A stretch of 64,000 nt of DNA, taken from contig NZ_CP040676.1 of the NCBI RefSeq assembly GCF_005960665.1, positions 1,126,501 to 1,190,500 on the forward strand. Direction: 5' to 3'. This document shows positions 24,863-34,127 of this stretch, in pieces. How positions within the stretch are numbered: the first letter of the stretch is position 1; the number at the start of each line of letters is the position of its first letter. Both the position numbers and the translations under genes were made by a program. The notes beneath the pieces were generated by a model. That model did not search any database. It was not told where the DNA came from and saw only the letters and a list, made by a program, of their open reading frames with translations. Source of the DNA: Exiguobacterium mexicanum. Its GTDB lineage: Bacteria > Bacillota > Bacilli > Exiguobacteriales > Exiguobacteriaceae.

Positions 24863-25735
24863 GTGACAGAACTAGGGACTTTTTTGAAACAAAGGCGTGA
24901 GGCGAGCGGTTTGACGCTCGACCAAATCCAGCAGACGACGAAGATTCAAAAACGCTATATCATCGCGATCGAGGAAGGTGATTACAAAAATCTCCCTGGC
25001 TCGTTCTATGCACGGGCGTTCATCAAAACGTACGCGGAATCGTTAGGGCTTGATGTCGATGAACTGTACGAGACGTATGCGAAAGACTTGCCGAAAATCG
25101 AGCCGCAGCCGACCGTTCAATTGTCGCGAAAACAAACCTACTCGAAAGCCTCGGAAACGTCGAGCCGTGTGTCGCGTTGGGTACCAAAAGTTATGCTCGT
25201 GCTCGTCGCCTTCCTCTTGATGACGGCCGTCTATTACGTCGTCCGAAACCTTGATTTTGGTGATCAAAACGCGTCACCGGCCGAGCCGTCGAACTCGGGT
25301 GTGACGATTGACCAAAATAAGGATGTCCCGAAAGAGGAACCGGTTGAAGAAGAACCGGTCGAGGAAGAGCCGGTCGAAGAAGAGCCTGCTGAAGAGACGG
25401 GGCCGATTGCGGTCGCGTCGACGAGCGGAGCTGATCTCACGTACGAGATTGCGACAGCCGATAAGTTGACGACGGAGATCCATGTGAAAGAATCGCCGGC
25501 GACGTATGTCGGCGTCCGAGACACATCACTCGAAGGACCGTTCCTCGCGCCGGAATATCCGAACCAATCGAAACAGAACCCGATTGTCATCGAGGACGCG
25601 GAGACGGATACGCTTCGCATCCGCATCGGCTTGATCGGTGGGGTCGAGAAAATTGTTGTCAATGGCCGGGAGCTTGAATTAGCCGACTCGCCGGTCACAC
25701 AAAATATATTTGTAAAGAGAGTCGACGCAGAATAA
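24863..25735 (+). CDS. rodZ: RodZ-like cell-shape protein YmfM
   Basis: A 290-residue bitopic membrane protein that links MreB to the elongation machinery. The N-terminal HTH domain (LGTFLKQRREASGLTLDQIQ, 1-65) is cytoplasmic; one membrane helix spans about 107-128 (VPKVMLVLVAFLLMTAVYYVV); an acidic repeat linker (EEEPV units) follows; then a C-terminal DUF4115 beta domain (about 190-290). GTG 24863 after GAAGGTGTGG matches homologues (TELG); GTG 24851 is too close to the ribosome site. Upstream of pgsA as in Bacillus. Confidence 0.88.
   Translation: MTELGTFLKQRREASGLTLDQIQQTTKIQKRYIIAIEEGDYKNLPGSFYARAFIKTYAESLGLDVDELYETYAKDLPKIEPQPTVQLSRKQTYSKASETSSRVSRWVPKVMLVLVAFLLMTAVYYVVRNLDFGDQNASPAEPSNSGVTIDQNKDVPKEEPVEEEPVEEEPVEEEPAEETGPIAVASTSGADLTYEIATADKLTTEIHVKESPATYVGVRDTSLEGPFLAPEYPNQSKQNPIVIEDAETDTLRIRIGLIGGVEKIVVNGRELELADSPVTQNIFVKRVDAE
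25334..25395 (+). repeat. 15-bp tandem repeat coding for EEPVE units in rodZ
   Basis: About four imperfect copies of a 15-base unit (such as GAGGAACCGGTTGAA) encode an acidic Pro/Glu linker just outside the membrane helix. Confidence 0.85.
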
Positions 25736-25766
25736 GTTGACTCTCCTTCTAGAGGAGGAGTTCTCG

Positions 25767-26345
25767 ATGAACCTACCTAACCGCTTGACGATGTTACGGG
25801 TGTTGCTCATCCCTGTTTTCGTCGTCTTGCTCGCCGTAGATTTTGATTGGGGAGACATCGCTTTCCTCGGAGCGGACGTTCCGCTCCAACAATTCATCGC
25901 CGGCGTCGTGTTTACGATTGCCGCTATCACTGACTGGCTTGACGGACATCTCGCCCGCAAGCACAACTTGGTCACCAACTTCGGGAAGTTCATGGATCCG
26001 CTCGCTGACAAACTACTCGTCACGGCGGCACTTGTCCTGCTCGTCGAGATGGACCTCGTCGCGGCTTGGGTCGTCGTCGTCATCCTATCGCGTGAATTCG
26101 CGGTGACGGGGCTACGTCTTGTGGCTGCCGATGAAGGCATCGTCGTCGCGGCCGGGAAGTCGGGCAAAGCGAAGACATGGGTCCAACTCTTTGCCATCAT
26201 CTTCCTGTTGTTCGGTAATCCGATTTTCAGCTATGTCGGCATCCCGTTCGGTGAATGGGCCATGTGGCTCGCGCTCGTCTTGACGATTTACTCAGGGGCC
26301 GAATATTTTGCACAAAATTACAAGATCATTGTAAAGTCGATGTAA
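25767..26345 (+). CDS. pgsA: CDP-diacylglycerol-glycerol-3-phosphate 3-phosphatidyltransferase
   Basis: A 192-residue membrane enzyme making phosphatidylglycerol phosphate, the first committed step to phosphatidylglycerol and cardiolipin. NLPNRLTMLRVLLIPVF is the typical start; the CDP-alcohol motif DWLDGHLARKHN...GKFMDPLADK is complete. Several helices. ATG 25767 follows AGAGGAGGAG. Located rodZ-pgsA-cinA-recA as in B. subtilis, which separates it from the phosphatidyltransferase at 0.1-0.7 kb. Confidence 0.95.
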   Translation: MNLPNRLTMLRVLLIPVFVVLLAVDFDWGDIAFLGADVPLQQFIAGVVFTIAAITDWLDGHLARKHNLVTNFGKFMDPLADKLLVTAALVLLVEMDLVAAWVVVVILSREFAVTGLRLVAADEGIVVAAGKSGKAKTWVQLFAIIFLLFGNPIFSYVGIPFGEWAMWLALVLTIYSGAEYFAQNYKIIVKSM

Positions 26346-26357
26346 CCGTCGGCACAG

Positions 26358-26394
26358 ACGAGTTGTTCAGCTTGGCCGAACAGCTCGTTTTTTT
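26358..26394 (+). terminator. terminator between pgsA and cinA
   Basis: ACGAGTTGTTC / GAACAGCTCGT stem (one G-T pair) with seven T. Confidence 0.8.
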
Positions 26395-26414
26395 ATTTGG
26401 GGGGAGGAATTCGG

Positions 26415-27641
26415 ATGAAACGGACCGAAATCATTGCGGTAGGCTCTGAACTGCTCTTAGGGGAAATCACCAACACGAACGCCCGTTACTTGTCAGAACA
26501 GCTGTCGAAATACGGACTGTCCGTCCTGTATCATGTAGTCGTCGGGGATAACAGGGAGCGCCTGAAAGCGACGCTCGAAGAAGCGAAGTCCCGTAGCGAG
26601 CTCGTTATCGTCACTGGCGGACTTGGCCCGACGGCCGATGATATCACGAAGACGACGCTTGCCGACGTGCTCGGCCGCCCACTCGTCCGTGACGAGGCCT
26701 CGCTCGAGACAATTCGTCGTTTTGTCGCCTCGCGCGGACGGACGATGAACGAAGGAGATGCTCGTCAGGCCGACATCTTATCCGGGTCCGAAGTACTTGA
26801 CAACCCGGTCGGTCTTGCGCCCGGCATGTGGATTGAAGGGGAGACGACATGGCTCTTACTGCCTGGCGTACCGTGGGAAATGAAAGCGATTGTCGAGTCG
26901 ACGTTCCCGAACAAGTTCACGGGTGCGACGATTCATTCCGAGTCGCTTCGGTTTTATGAAATCGGCGAGTCCGCGTTAGATGAGGCGGTGGTCGATTTAA
27001 CGACCGGTGCCAATCCGACGGTCGCCCCGTATGCCGAGTCAGGCGAGGCACGGCTTCGGATCAGTGCTCGGGCCGAGACGGAATCCGAGGCGCGGCAAAT
27101 GGTCGACCGGGTCAAACGGGACATTTTAAATCGGGTCGGCCGGTATTACTTTGGTTCCGATGAGGAGACGCTCGCTACCCATTTGATTCGAGAGTTGCAA
27201 GCGCGCAAGGCGACGCTGTCGATTGCCGAGTCGCTTACGGGTGGTCAAGCCCAAGCGATGCTCACGGCCGTCCCGGGGGCGTCCTCGGTGTTCAAGGGCG
27301 GGGTCGTCACGTACTCTGACGAGCTAAAAAATAGGTTTTTAGGGGTGTCCCTTGATACAATTGAGTCACACTCGGTCGTCTCAAAAGAAGTCGCCTTTGA
27401 AATGGTCCTCGGTCTGACGCGTCAGACCGGGACGGATTATGGACTGGCGTTCACCGGCGAGGCCGGCCCGACTTCAAGTTCGGGTCAACCGGTCGGCAAA
27501 GTGTTTATCGGTATCCGGTCACCGGCCGGGATTGACGTGATTGAACGCAACTATCCACATCAAGAGCGGCATGTCATTCAAGCCCGGGCTACGAAAGACG
27601 GAATGTGGGCGCTCCTGCAACAAATGAAAAAAGGCGAATAA
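26415..27641 (+). CDS. cinA: CinA family protein (competence/damage-inducible)
   Basis: A 408-residue two-domain protein. The N-terminal MoCF-like domain (KRTEIIAVGSELLLGEITNTN, TGGLGPTADD, LPGVPWEMK) acts on ADP-ribose or molybdopterin-like ligands in the family; the C-terminal PncC-like domain (LSIAESLTGGQAQAMLTAVPG, about 253-400) deamidates NMN. ATG 26415 follows GGGGAGG. Its stop codon lies in a LexA box that also serves recA, a frequent cinA-recA linkage. Confidence 0.93.
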   Translation: MKRTEIIAVGSELLLGEITNTNARYLSEQLSKYGLSVLYHVVVGDNRERLKATLEEAKSRSELVIVTGGLGPTADDITKTTLADVLGRPLVRDEASLETIRRFVASRGRTMNEGDARQADILSGSEVLDNPVGLAPGMWIEGETTWLLLPGVPWEMKAIVESTFPNKFTGATIHSESLRFYEIGESALDEAVVDLTTGANPTVAPYAESGEARLRISARAETESEARQMVDRVKRDILNRVGRYYFGSDEETLATHLIRELQARKATLSIAESLTGGQAQAMLTAVPGASSVFKGGVVTYSDELKNRFLGVSLDTIESHSVVSKEVAFEMVLGLTRQTGTDYGLAFTGEAGPTSSSGQPVGKVFIGIRSPAGIDVIERNYPHQERHVIQARATKDGMWALLQQMKKGE

Positions 27642-27648
27642 ACGTTCG
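27635..27648. promoter_or_regulatory. LexA box upstream of recA
   Basis: CGAAT-AAAC-GTTCG, one mismatch from the Gram-positive SOS box CGAAC-N4-GTTCG. It overlaps the cinA stop codon and ends 8 bases before the recA -35. Confidence 0.8.
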
Positions 27649-27656
27649 CAAAAAAC

Positions 27657-27685
27657 TTGTGTATCGTCTTCGCTTCGCTTATAAT
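27657..27685 (+). promoter_or_regulatory. predicted recA promoter
   Basis: TTGTGT (27657-27662), a 17-base spacer and a perfect TATAAT (27680-27685). Confidence 0.8.
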
Positions 27686-27717
27686 GAAAGTATCAATCAA
27701 AGGAGGCTCATTAATCT

Positions 27718-28767
27718 ATGAGTGATCGTAAACAAGCGTTAGAAATGGCATTACGCCAAATTGAGAAACAATTCGGTAAAGGCTCAATCATGCGCCTCGG
27801 TGAAAATACAGATCAGCAAGTTTCGGTGACCCCGTCAGGCTCAATCGCCCTCGACATCGCCCTCGGTGCAGGTGGTTATCCACGTGGTCGTGTCATCGAA
27901 GTGTACGGACCTGAATCGTCAGGTAAGACGACGGTAGCGCTTCATGCCATCGCTGAAGTTCAAAAGCGCGGCGGACAAGCTGCCTTCGTCGACGCTGAGC
28001 ACGCGCTCGACCCGAAATACGCACAAAACTTGGGCGTCAACATCGATGAGTTGCTCCTATCACAACCGGATACAGGGGAACAAGCCCTTGAAATCGCGGA
28101 AGCCCTCGTCCGCTCTGGTGCGGTCGATATCCTCGTCGTCGACTCGGTTGCGGCACTCGTTCCGAAAGCCGAGATTGAAGGGGAGATGGGTGACTCACAC
28201 GTCGGTCTTCAAGCCCGCCTCATGAGCCAAGCGCTCCGTAAATTGTCTGGTGCGACGAACAAGTCGAAGACGATCGTCATCTTCATCAACCAAATCCGTG
28301 AGAAAATCGGAATCATGTTCGGTAACCCGGAAACGACACCTGGTGGTCGTGCCCTCAAGTTCTACTCGTCGGTCCGTCTCGAAGTCCGTCGTGCTGAAAC
28401 GCTCAAACAAGGCCAAGACATGGTCGGGAACCGGACGAAAATCAAAGTCGTCAAAAACAAGATCGCGCCTCCGTTCAAGACGGCGGAAGTCGATATCATG
28501 TACGGCGAAGGCATCTCGCGTGAAGGCGAGCTCATCGACATCGGGGCCGACCTCGATATCGTTCAAAAGAGCGGCGCGTGGTACTCGTACAACGAAGAGC
28601 GTCTCGGTCAAGGCCGTGAGAACGCGAAGCAGTATATGAAAGAGAACCCGTCGGTGGCCGCATCGGTCGAAGAACGAATCCGCGACCACTACGGTCTCAA
28701 CGGTGAAAAGACGGTCACAGTCGAAGCTGACAACGATGACGTCCTCTCACTTTTAGACGAAGAGTAA
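27718..28767 (+). CDS. recA: recombinase RecA
   Basis: The 349-residue DNA strand-exchange protein and SOS co-protease that triggers LexA self-cleavage. Walker A is GPESSGKTT (64-72), Walker [10 protein letters not shown], and loop L2 region is [20 protein letters not shown]. The acidic tail ends [18 protein letters not shown] precedes ATG 27718. A LexA box upstream shows SOS control together with lexA at 44.3 kb. Confidence 0.98.
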   Translation: MSDRKQALEMALRQIEKQFGKGSIMRLGENTDQQVSVTPSGSIALDIALGAGGYPRGRVIEVYGPESSGKTTVALHAIAEVQKRGGQAAFVDAEHALDPKYAQNLGVNIDELLLSQPDTGEQALEIAEALVRSGAVDILVVDSVAALVPKAEIEGEMGDSHVGLQARLMSQALRKLSGATNKSKTIVIFINQIREKIGIMFGNPETTPGGRALKFYSSVRLEVRRAETLKQGQDMVGNRTKIKVVKNKIAPPFKTAEVDIMYGEGISREGELIDIGADLDIVQKSGAWYSYNEERLGQGRENAKQYMKENPSVAASVEERIRDHYGLNGEKTVTVEADNDDVLSLLDEE

Positions 28768-28775
28768 GCAACGTT

Positions 28776-28808
28776 TCTCGCCTGACATGGTTCAGGCGAG
28801 ATTTTTTT
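28776..28808 (+). terminator. terminator after recA
   Basis: TCTCGCCTGA / TTCAGGCGAGA hairpin followed by a run of T. Confidence 0.92.
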
Positions 28809-28853
28809 AGTATAATTTTTTTGATGAATTGGTAGTTCTATCCTGTCCGTGCA

Positions 28854-28882
28854 TTGCATTCTAACAGGTAAATAAGTACAAT
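28854..28882 (+). promoter_or_regulatory. predicted rny promoter
   Basis: TTGCAT (28854-28859), 17-base spacer, TACAAT (28877-28882). Confidence 0.6.
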
Positions 28883-28890
28883 AAAGCTAT

Positions 28891-28908
28891 ACGCGGGCTC
28901 GCTCGCGT
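28891..28908 (+). other. GC-rich hairpin at the start of the rny leader
   Basis: ACGCGGGC and GCTCGCGT pair (one G-T) just after the predicted transcription start, followed by TTTTC. It could protect the 5' end or act as an attenuator. Confidence 0.4.
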
Positions 28909-28954
28909 TTTCATTCATGAAAAAATAAAATAACCTTGCGAAAGGGAGGTGAAC

Positions 28955-30517
28955 ATGATGGAATGGCTATTAGAGCTTATTCTGATCCTCCTTTTGCCGA
29001 TAGCTTTTGTTGCAGGTTTTTTTGTGCGTAAATCGATCGCCGAAGCGAAGATTCAAGGTGCCGAGACGGAAGCGACCAAGATTGTAGAGCAAGCGCGCCA
29101 ACAATCGGAAGCGATGCAAAAAGAAGCACGGCTTGAAGTAAAAGAAGAGATGATTCAACTTCGCAATGAAACCGAACAAGAATTGCGCGAACGACGTGAA
29201 GAGCAGAAAGTGAAAGAAAATCGTTTCGTCCAAAAGGAAGAGCTTCTCGACCGGAAAGCAGACATGCTTGAACGGAAAGAAGACGCCTTGGATGAACGTG
29301 AGGCTGCACTCGCGAAACGGAAGCGTGAAGCGGAAACGCTCGAGAGCAAAGTGGAGGAATTATATGAGGAGGCACGCCAAGAACTAGTACGCGTGGCAGC
29401 CTTGTCGAAAGAAGAAGCACGGACCATCATCATGGACGAAGCGAAGCAGGAAGCGCTTCACGATGCTGCTCTCCTTCAAAAAGAAATCGAGCAAAAAGCA
29501 AAATTAGAAGCTGATAAAAAAGCGAAACACCTCTTGTCTCTCACGATGCAACGTTATGCGGCCGAACACGTCGCCGAGACGACCGTATCAGTCGTCAACT
29601 TGCCGAGTGATGAGATGAAAGGACGCATCATCGGACGTGAAGGACGTAACATCCGCACGCTCGAGACGCTCACCGGCATCGACCTCATCATCGATGACAC
29701 GCCGGAAGCGGTCATCCTGTCTGGATTCGACCCGGTCCGTCGTGAAATCGCCAAGATGACGCTCGAGAAACTCGTTCAAGACGGTCGGATTCACCCGGCC
29801 CGCATCGAAGAGATGGTCGAGAAGTCGCGTCGAGAAGTCGATGAGCGCATCCGTGAATACGGAGAAGAAGCGACATTCTCAGCCGGCATCCACGGTGTCC
29901 ACCCGGACCTCGTCAAGACGCTCGGTCGAATGCGTTACCGGACGAGTTACGGTCAAAACGTGCTCGCCCACTCGGTCGAAGTGGCCCATCTCGCTGGGAT
30001 GATGGCCGCCGAGCTCGGGGAAGACGTCACGCTCGCCAAACGAGCGGGTCTCCTCCACGATATCGGGAAAGCCATCGACCATGAAGTCGAAGGCAGCCAC
30101 GTCGAAATCGGTGTCGAGCTCGCCACGAAGTACAAAGAGCATCCGGTCGTCATCAACTCGATCGCCTCGCACCACGGGGACGTCGAAGCGACCTCGACGA
30201 TCGCGGTTCTCGTCGCAGCGGCTGACGCCTTGTCAGCGGCGCGTCCAGGAGCCCGTCAAGAGACGCTCGAAAGCTATATCCGACGCCTTGAGCGCCTCGA
30301 AGCGATTTGTGAGTCGTTCGAAGGAGTCGAGAAATCATATGCCATCCAAGCGGGACGTGAAGTCCGGATCATCGTCCGCCCAGACGTCGTCGACGACGTC
30401 GTGGCGAACAAGATGGCCCGCGACATCTGTAAACGGATCGAAGATGAGCTTGATTATCCAGGCCAAATCAAAGTGACGGTCATTCGCGAAACGCGTGCCG
30501 TCGATTATGCGAAGTAA
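28955..30517 (+). CDS. rny: ribonuclease Y
   Basis: A 520-residue membrane-anchored endoribonuclease that starts mRNA decay. An N-terminal membrane helix (about 3-24) is followed by a long charged coiled coil (about 25-190), a KH domain ([15 protein letters not shown], near 220) and an HD domain ([15 protein letters not shown], near 370). Similarity to B. subtilis RNase Y is near identity in the KH and HD parts. GGGAGGTGA suits ATG 28955 or 28958 over GTG 28949. Directly upstream of ymdB, as in Bacillus. Confidence 0.96.
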   Translation: MMEWLLELILILLLPIAFVAGFFVRKSIAEAKIQGAETEATKIVEQARQQSEAMQKEARLEVKEEMIQLRNETEQELRERREEQKVKENRFVQKEELLDRKADMLERKEDALDEREAALAKRKREAETLESKVEELYEEARQELVRVAALSKEEARTIIMDEAKQEALHDAALLQKEIEQKAKLEADKKAKHLLSLTMQRYAAEHVAETTVSVVNLPSDEMKGRIIGREGRNIRTLETLTGIDLIIDDTPEAVILSGFDPVRREIAKMTLEKLVQDGRIHPARIEEMVEKSRREVDERIREYGEEATFSAGIHGVHPDLVKTLGRMRYRTSYGQNVLAHSVEVAHLAGMMAAELGEDVTLAKRAGLLHDIGKAIDHEVEGSHVEIGVELATKYKEHPVVINSIASHHGDVEATSTIAVLVAAADALSAARPGARQETLESYIRRLERLEAICESFEGVEKSYAIQAGREVRIIVRPDVVDDVVANKMARDICKRIEDELDYPGQIKVTVIRETRAVDYAK

Positions 30518-30521
30518 CAAG

Positions 30522-30544
30522 AGCGGAGACATTCTCCGCTTTTT
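30522..30544 (+). terminator. short hairpin terminator between rny and ymdB
   Basis: AGCGGAGA-CAT-TCTCCGCT with four to five T. The short stem may allow read-through into ymdB. Confidence 0.7.
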
Positions 30545-30565
30545 CTATTGGAGGAGGACAAAACT

Positions 30566-31360
30566 ATGAAAATTTTATTTATCGGCGACGTGGTCGGAAA
30601 ACCGGGTCGCGACATCCTGAGTGCCCAAATCGGACGCTTGAAGAGCAAGTATAGCCCGACGTTCATGCTCGTCAACGGTGAAAACGCAGCCAACGGACGC
30701 GGTATCACAAAAAAAATCTACCAACAGTTCCTTGAGCTTGGGTTCCATGGCGTGACGATGGGGAATCATACTTGGGACAACCGTGACATCTTCGACTGGA
30801 TCGATGATGCCGACCGTATCATCCGTCCGGCCAACTATCCGGAAGGCACACCTGGTGTCGGCATGATGGTGTTGAAACAAGGTGGGAAGAAGCTCGCCGT
30901 CATCAATGCGATGGGGACGGTGTTCCTGCCATCGCTCGACTGTCCGTTCCGCACGGTCGATGCCCTCGTCGAAGAAATCCGTGGTGAGGTCGATGCGATC
31001 TTCGTCGATATGCACGCTGAAGCGACGAGTGAGAAGATTGCGATGGGCTATCATCTCGATGGACGCGTTCAAGCCGTCGTCGGCACCCATACGCACGTCC
31101 AGACGGCTGACAACCGCGTATTGAACAACGGCACGGCATACATCACCGACGTCGGGATGACCGGCCCGCTCGACGGGGTGCTCGGCATGGATGCCGAGGT
31201 CGTCTTGAGAAAATTCATGACACAACTCCCGGTCCGGTTTGAAGTTGCCGAGGGACGGGAACAACTTAATGGAGTTTTAATCACTATCGATGACCAATCG
31301 AAACGAGCCACAAAAATCGAACGCATACACCTAGATGATCAGACCGTATGGTTTGATTGA
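30566..31360 (+). CDS. ymdB: YmdB metallophosphodiesterase
   Basis: A 264-residue dinuclear metallophosphatase (TIGR00282 type) with activity on 2',3'-cyclic nucleotides in B. subtilis, where it affects biofilm and motility choice and modulates RNase Y targets. Motifs: LFIGDVVGKPGRD, NGENAANGRG, MGNHTWDN, DMHAEATSEK and GTHTHVQTAD supply the metal ligands. ATG 30566 follows GGAGGAGG. It lies between rny and spoVS, conserved in Bacillales. Confidence 0.93.
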   Translation: MKILFIGDVVGKPGRDILSAQIGRLKSKYSPTFMLVNGENAANGRGITKKIYQQFLELGFHGVTMGNHTWDNRDIFDWIDDADRIIRPANYPEGTPGVGMMVLKQGGKKLAVINAMGTVFLPSLDCPFRTVDALVEEIRGEVDAIFVDMHAEATSEKIAMGYHLDGRVQAVVGTHTHVQTADNRVLNNGTAYITDVGMTGPLDGVLGMDAEVVLRKFMTQLPVRFEVAEGREQLNGVLITIDDQSKRATKIERIHLDDQTVWFD

Positions 31361-31386
31361 ACAACCTACCCGAGGGGGAAACAAGA

Positions 31387-31647
31387 ATGGACGTACTCAA
31401 AGTTTCGGCAAAATCGAATCCTAACTCCGTGGCGGGTGCACTCGCTGGCGTACTTCGTGAAAAAGGAACGTGTGAGATTCAAGCAATCGGCGCCGGGGCG
31501 CTCAATCAATCCATCAAAGCGGTCGCGATCGCGCGTGGTTTCGTCGCGCCGAGCGGGCTGGATTTGATTTGCATCCCTGCGTTCACCGATATTATGATTG
31601 ACGGAGAAGAACGAACGGCAATCAAGCTCATCATCGAACCACGATGA
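31387..31647 (+). CDS. spoVS: stage V sporulation protein S
   Basis: An 86-residue Alba-like protein nearly identical in pattern to B. subtilis SpoVS (DVLKVSAKSNPNSVAGALAG, then AIGAGALNQSIKAVAIARG, IPAFTDI). In spore formers it acts in coat and cortex stages and in septation. ATG 31387 follows GAGGGGGAA. Exiguobacterium is regarded as non-sporulating, so here it probably has a general nucleic-acid role. Cotranscribed with ymdB is likely (26 bases apart). Confidence 0.93.
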   Translation: MDVLKVSAKSNPNSVAGALAGVLREKGTCEIQAIGAGALNQSIKAVAIARGFVAPSGLDLICIPAFTDIMIDGEERTAIKLIIEPR

Positions 31648-31679
31648 GCTTGCGGTCGGGACATAGGTCCTATTCTTGT

Positions 31680-31714
31680 AAGAGAAGCCATCGGCGCGGA
31701 TGGCTTCTCTTTTG
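31680..31714 (+). terminator. terminator after spoVS
   Basis: AAGAGAAGCCATC / GATGGCTTCTCTT stem with loop GGCGCG, then T-rich tail. Confidence 0.85.
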
Positions 31715-31816
31715 TGTCTGAAAATATGACGTTCTATCTTCTCAGGTTCGTCATTTTATGACAAGATGAAAGGGAACGTGAAGTTCGATCAAGAGATGAA
31801 GAGGGGGACGTTTTCA

Positions 31817-32893
31817 ATGGAACAGCTCGTGTCTATGACAGAGAAGGAAGCAACGACACCTGTGATGAAAGCGATTCAAAAACATACGGCCGGATTCGGG
31901 GCGAAGTTGGTCGAAGTGCCAATCCCGACACCAGGAGCCGGGCAAGTGTTGATCAAAGTGAAGGCGACATCGATTTGCGGGACCGATGTCCACATCTATG
32001 AGTGGGACGACTGGGCGAAGAGCCGAGTTAAACCGCCATACGTGTTCGGTCACGAGTTCGCGGGGGAAGTCGTGGCGCTCGGGGAAGGTACGAAACGCAT
32101 CCAAATCGGACAGACCGTGTCGGCCGAGACGCATATCGTCTGTCATCAATGCAAACAATGTTTGCGAGGGCAATATCACATCTGTAAGAACACGAAAATC
32201 ATCGGTGTCGACACGCAAGGCTGTTTCGCCGAGTACGTCGTCATGCCGGAAGAGAACTTGTGGGTCAACCCCGAGTCGATGCCGTCGAAGCTCGCCTCGA
32301 TTCAAGAACCGCTCGGTAACGCTGTCCATACGGTGCTCGCCAGTGACGTGTCGGCCAAGTCGGTCGCCATCGTCGGTTGTGGGCCGATCGGACTCATGGC
32401 CGTCGGTGTCGCCAAAGCAGCGGGCGCGAGCCGGGTCTATGCGATCGATGTCAACCCGTATCGGTTGAAGCTCGCCGAAGACATGGGGGCGGACGTCGTC
32501 ATCAATAGCCTTGAGCAAAATCCGCTCGAGCTGATCATGGATCAGACGGAGGGGGACGGCATCGATGTCGTTTGTGAGATGAGCGGGCATCCGGTCGCCA
32601 TCGACCAGGCGTTCAAGATGGTCACGGCCGGCGGCGATGTCAACGTGTTGTCACTCCCGGCCAAACCGGTCGCGATCGACCTGACACGTGACGTCGTCTT
32701 TAAAGGGGTACGCGTCCAAGGCATCACCGGACGCAAGATGTATGAGACGTGGGGCCAAGTGTCGACGCTTCTCGCGACGGGTCAGCTGAACGTGGAACCG
32801 ATTATCACGCACGTGTTCAAGCTCGAGGAGTTCGAGCAAGGTTTCGAGCTCATGCGGGCCGGGAAATGTGGAAAGGTCGTCTTATTACCATAA
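31817..32893 (+). CDS. tdh: L-threonine 3-dehydrogenase
   Basis: A 358-residue zinc alcohol-dehydrogenase-type enzyme that oxidises L-threonine to 2-amino-3-oxobutyrate. Catalytic zinc ligands sit in ATSICGTDVHIYEWDDW and FGHEFAG; structural zinc cysteines in VCHQCKQCLRGQYHIC; the NAD fold is VAIVGCGPIGLMAVG. It is some 12-15 residues longer at the N-terminus than usual; ATG 31838 is an alternative start, but GAGGGGGA fits ATG 31817. Works with kbl, 15 bases downstream. Confidence 0.94.
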   Translation: MEQLVSMTEKEATTPVMKAIQKHTAGFGAKLVEVPIPTPGAGQVLIKVKATSICGTDVHIYEWDDWAKSRVKPPYVFGHEFAGEVVALGEGTKRIQIGQTVSAETHIVCHQCKQCLRGQYHICKNTKIIGVDTQGCFAEYVVMPEENLWVNPESMPSKLASIQEPLGNAVHTVLASDVSAKSVAIVGCGPIGLMAVGVAKAAGASRVYAIDVNPYRLKLAEDMGADVVINSLEQNPLELIMDQTEGDGIDVVCEMSGHPVAIDQAFKMVTAGGDVNVLSLPAKPVAIDLTRDVVFKGVRVQGITGRKMYETWGQVSTLLATGQLNVEPIITHVFKLEEFEQGFELMRAGKCGKVVLLP

Positions 32894-32908
32894 ACAGGGG
32901 GAATCAAT

Positions 32909-34090
32909 ATGGCATTTGAACATATTACAGAAGCAGTCAATGAAATGAAACAAGCGGGCACGTTCCGCTCGCTCGTGCCGCTCGAATCAGCACAAGGGAA
33001 CGAGGTCACGATCGGTGGCAAGTCGCTCGTCCAGCTATCGTCGAACAACTATCTCGGTCTCGCCAACCATCCGCGCTTGAAGCAAGCGGCAATCGAAGCG
33101 GTCGAACAGTTTGGTGCCGGCACTGGGTCGGTGCGGACGATCGCCGGGACGTTCGAGATGCATGAGGCGTTCGAACGCGAGCTCGCCGAGTTCAAGCATA
33201 CGGAAGCGGCGCTCGTGTTCCAGTCGGGCTTCGCGACGAACCTCGGCGTCTTGTCGGCGCTACTCGGCCCAGAAGACGTCGTCATCAGCGACGCGCTCAA
33301 CCACGCTTCGATCATCGACGGCATCCGGTTGACGAAAGCGGCCCGCCGCATCTATAAACACGTCGATCTCGAGGACTTAGAAGCGGCCTTGAAAGAGACT
33401 CAAGATTACCGGACACGTCTCATCGTTACGGACGGCGTCTTCTCGATGGACGGCAATATCGCGCCTCTCCCGGAAATCGTCGAGCTCGCCGAGAAGTATG
33501 ACGCGGCGGTCATGGTCGACGACGCCCACGCTTCGGGCGTGCTCGGGAAGAATGGTCGCGGTACGGTCAACCACTTCGGTCTCGACGGACGGGTCGCGCT
33601 CCAAGTCGGGACGCTATCGAAAGCGATCGGCGTCCTCGGCGGATACGTCGCCTGCTCGAACGACGTGCGTGACTTCTTGATTCAAAAAGGACGCCCGTTC
33701 TTGTTCTCGACGTCACACCCGCCAGCGGTCGTTGCGGCGAACCGTGAAGCGATTCGTGTCATGAAGGAAGAAGAGAAACTGTTCGATAAGTTATGGGCGA
33801 ACACCGAGTTCTTTAAGACAGGACTTCGTGATCTCGGCTTCGATATCGGGCATGCGACGACACCGATCACGCCGGTCATGCTCGGTGAAGAGACGGTCGC
33901 ACACACGTTCTCGGACAAGCTGAAAGACCACGGCGTGTTCGCACAGAGCATCGCCTTCCCGACGGTCGAGAAAGGTAAGGCCCGGATTCGGACGATCGTG
34001 ACGGCGGAACATACCCGTGACGACCTCGAACGTGCGCTCGCTGCCTTCAAGGCGGTCGCCGAAGAATTGAATGTCACGCTTCACGCGTAA
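32909..34090 (+). CDS. kbl: glycine C-acetyltransferase (2-amino-3-ketobutyrate CoA ligase)
   Basis: A 393-residue PLP enzyme of the alpha-oxoamine synthase family that splits 2-amino-3-oxobutyrate with CoA to glycine and acetyl-CoA. [12 protein letters not shown] is the family start, the PLP lysine is in [13 protein letters not shown], and [12 protein letters not shown] and [10 protein letters not shown] hold cofactor contacts. Together with tdh it completes threonine breakdown. The order ymdB-spoVS-tdh-kbl equals B. subtilis. Confidence 0.95.
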   Translation: MAFEHITEAVNEMKQAGTFRSLVPLESAQGNEVTIGGKSLVQLSSNNYLGLANHPRLKQAAIEAVEQFGAGTGSVRTIAGTFEMHEAFERELAEFKHTEAALVFQSGFATNLGVLSALLGPEDVVISDALNHASIIDGIRLTKAARRIYKHVDLEDLEAALKETQDYRTRLIVTDGVFSMDGNIAPLPEIVELAEKYDAAVMVDDAHASGVLGKNGRGTVNHFGLDGRVALQVGTLSKAIGVLGGYVACSNDVRDFLIQKGRPFLFSTSHPPAVVAANREAIRVMKEEEKLFDKLWANTEFFKTGLRDLGFDIGHATTPITPVMLGEETVAHTFSDKLKDHGVFAQSIAFPTVEKGKARIRTIVTAEHTRDDLERALAAFKAVAEELNVTLHA

Positions 34091-34095
34091 GATTG

Positions 34096-34125
34096 AACTG
34101 CAGACGATTCGTCTGCAGTTTTTTT
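34096..34125 (+). terminator. terminator after kbl
   Basis: AACTGCAGAC-GATTC-GTCTGCAGTT followed by T-run. Confidence 0.9.
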
Positions 34126-34127
34126 GT

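Noticed and set aside
25737-26345. Longer pgsA frame starting at 25737
   Set aside because: Strong AGAGGAGGAG lies in front of ATG 25767, and homologues begin NLPNRLT.
31814-32590. 258-codon antisense frame in tdh
   Set aside because: Opposite a gene with complete zinc and NAD motifs; composition typical of antisense shadow.
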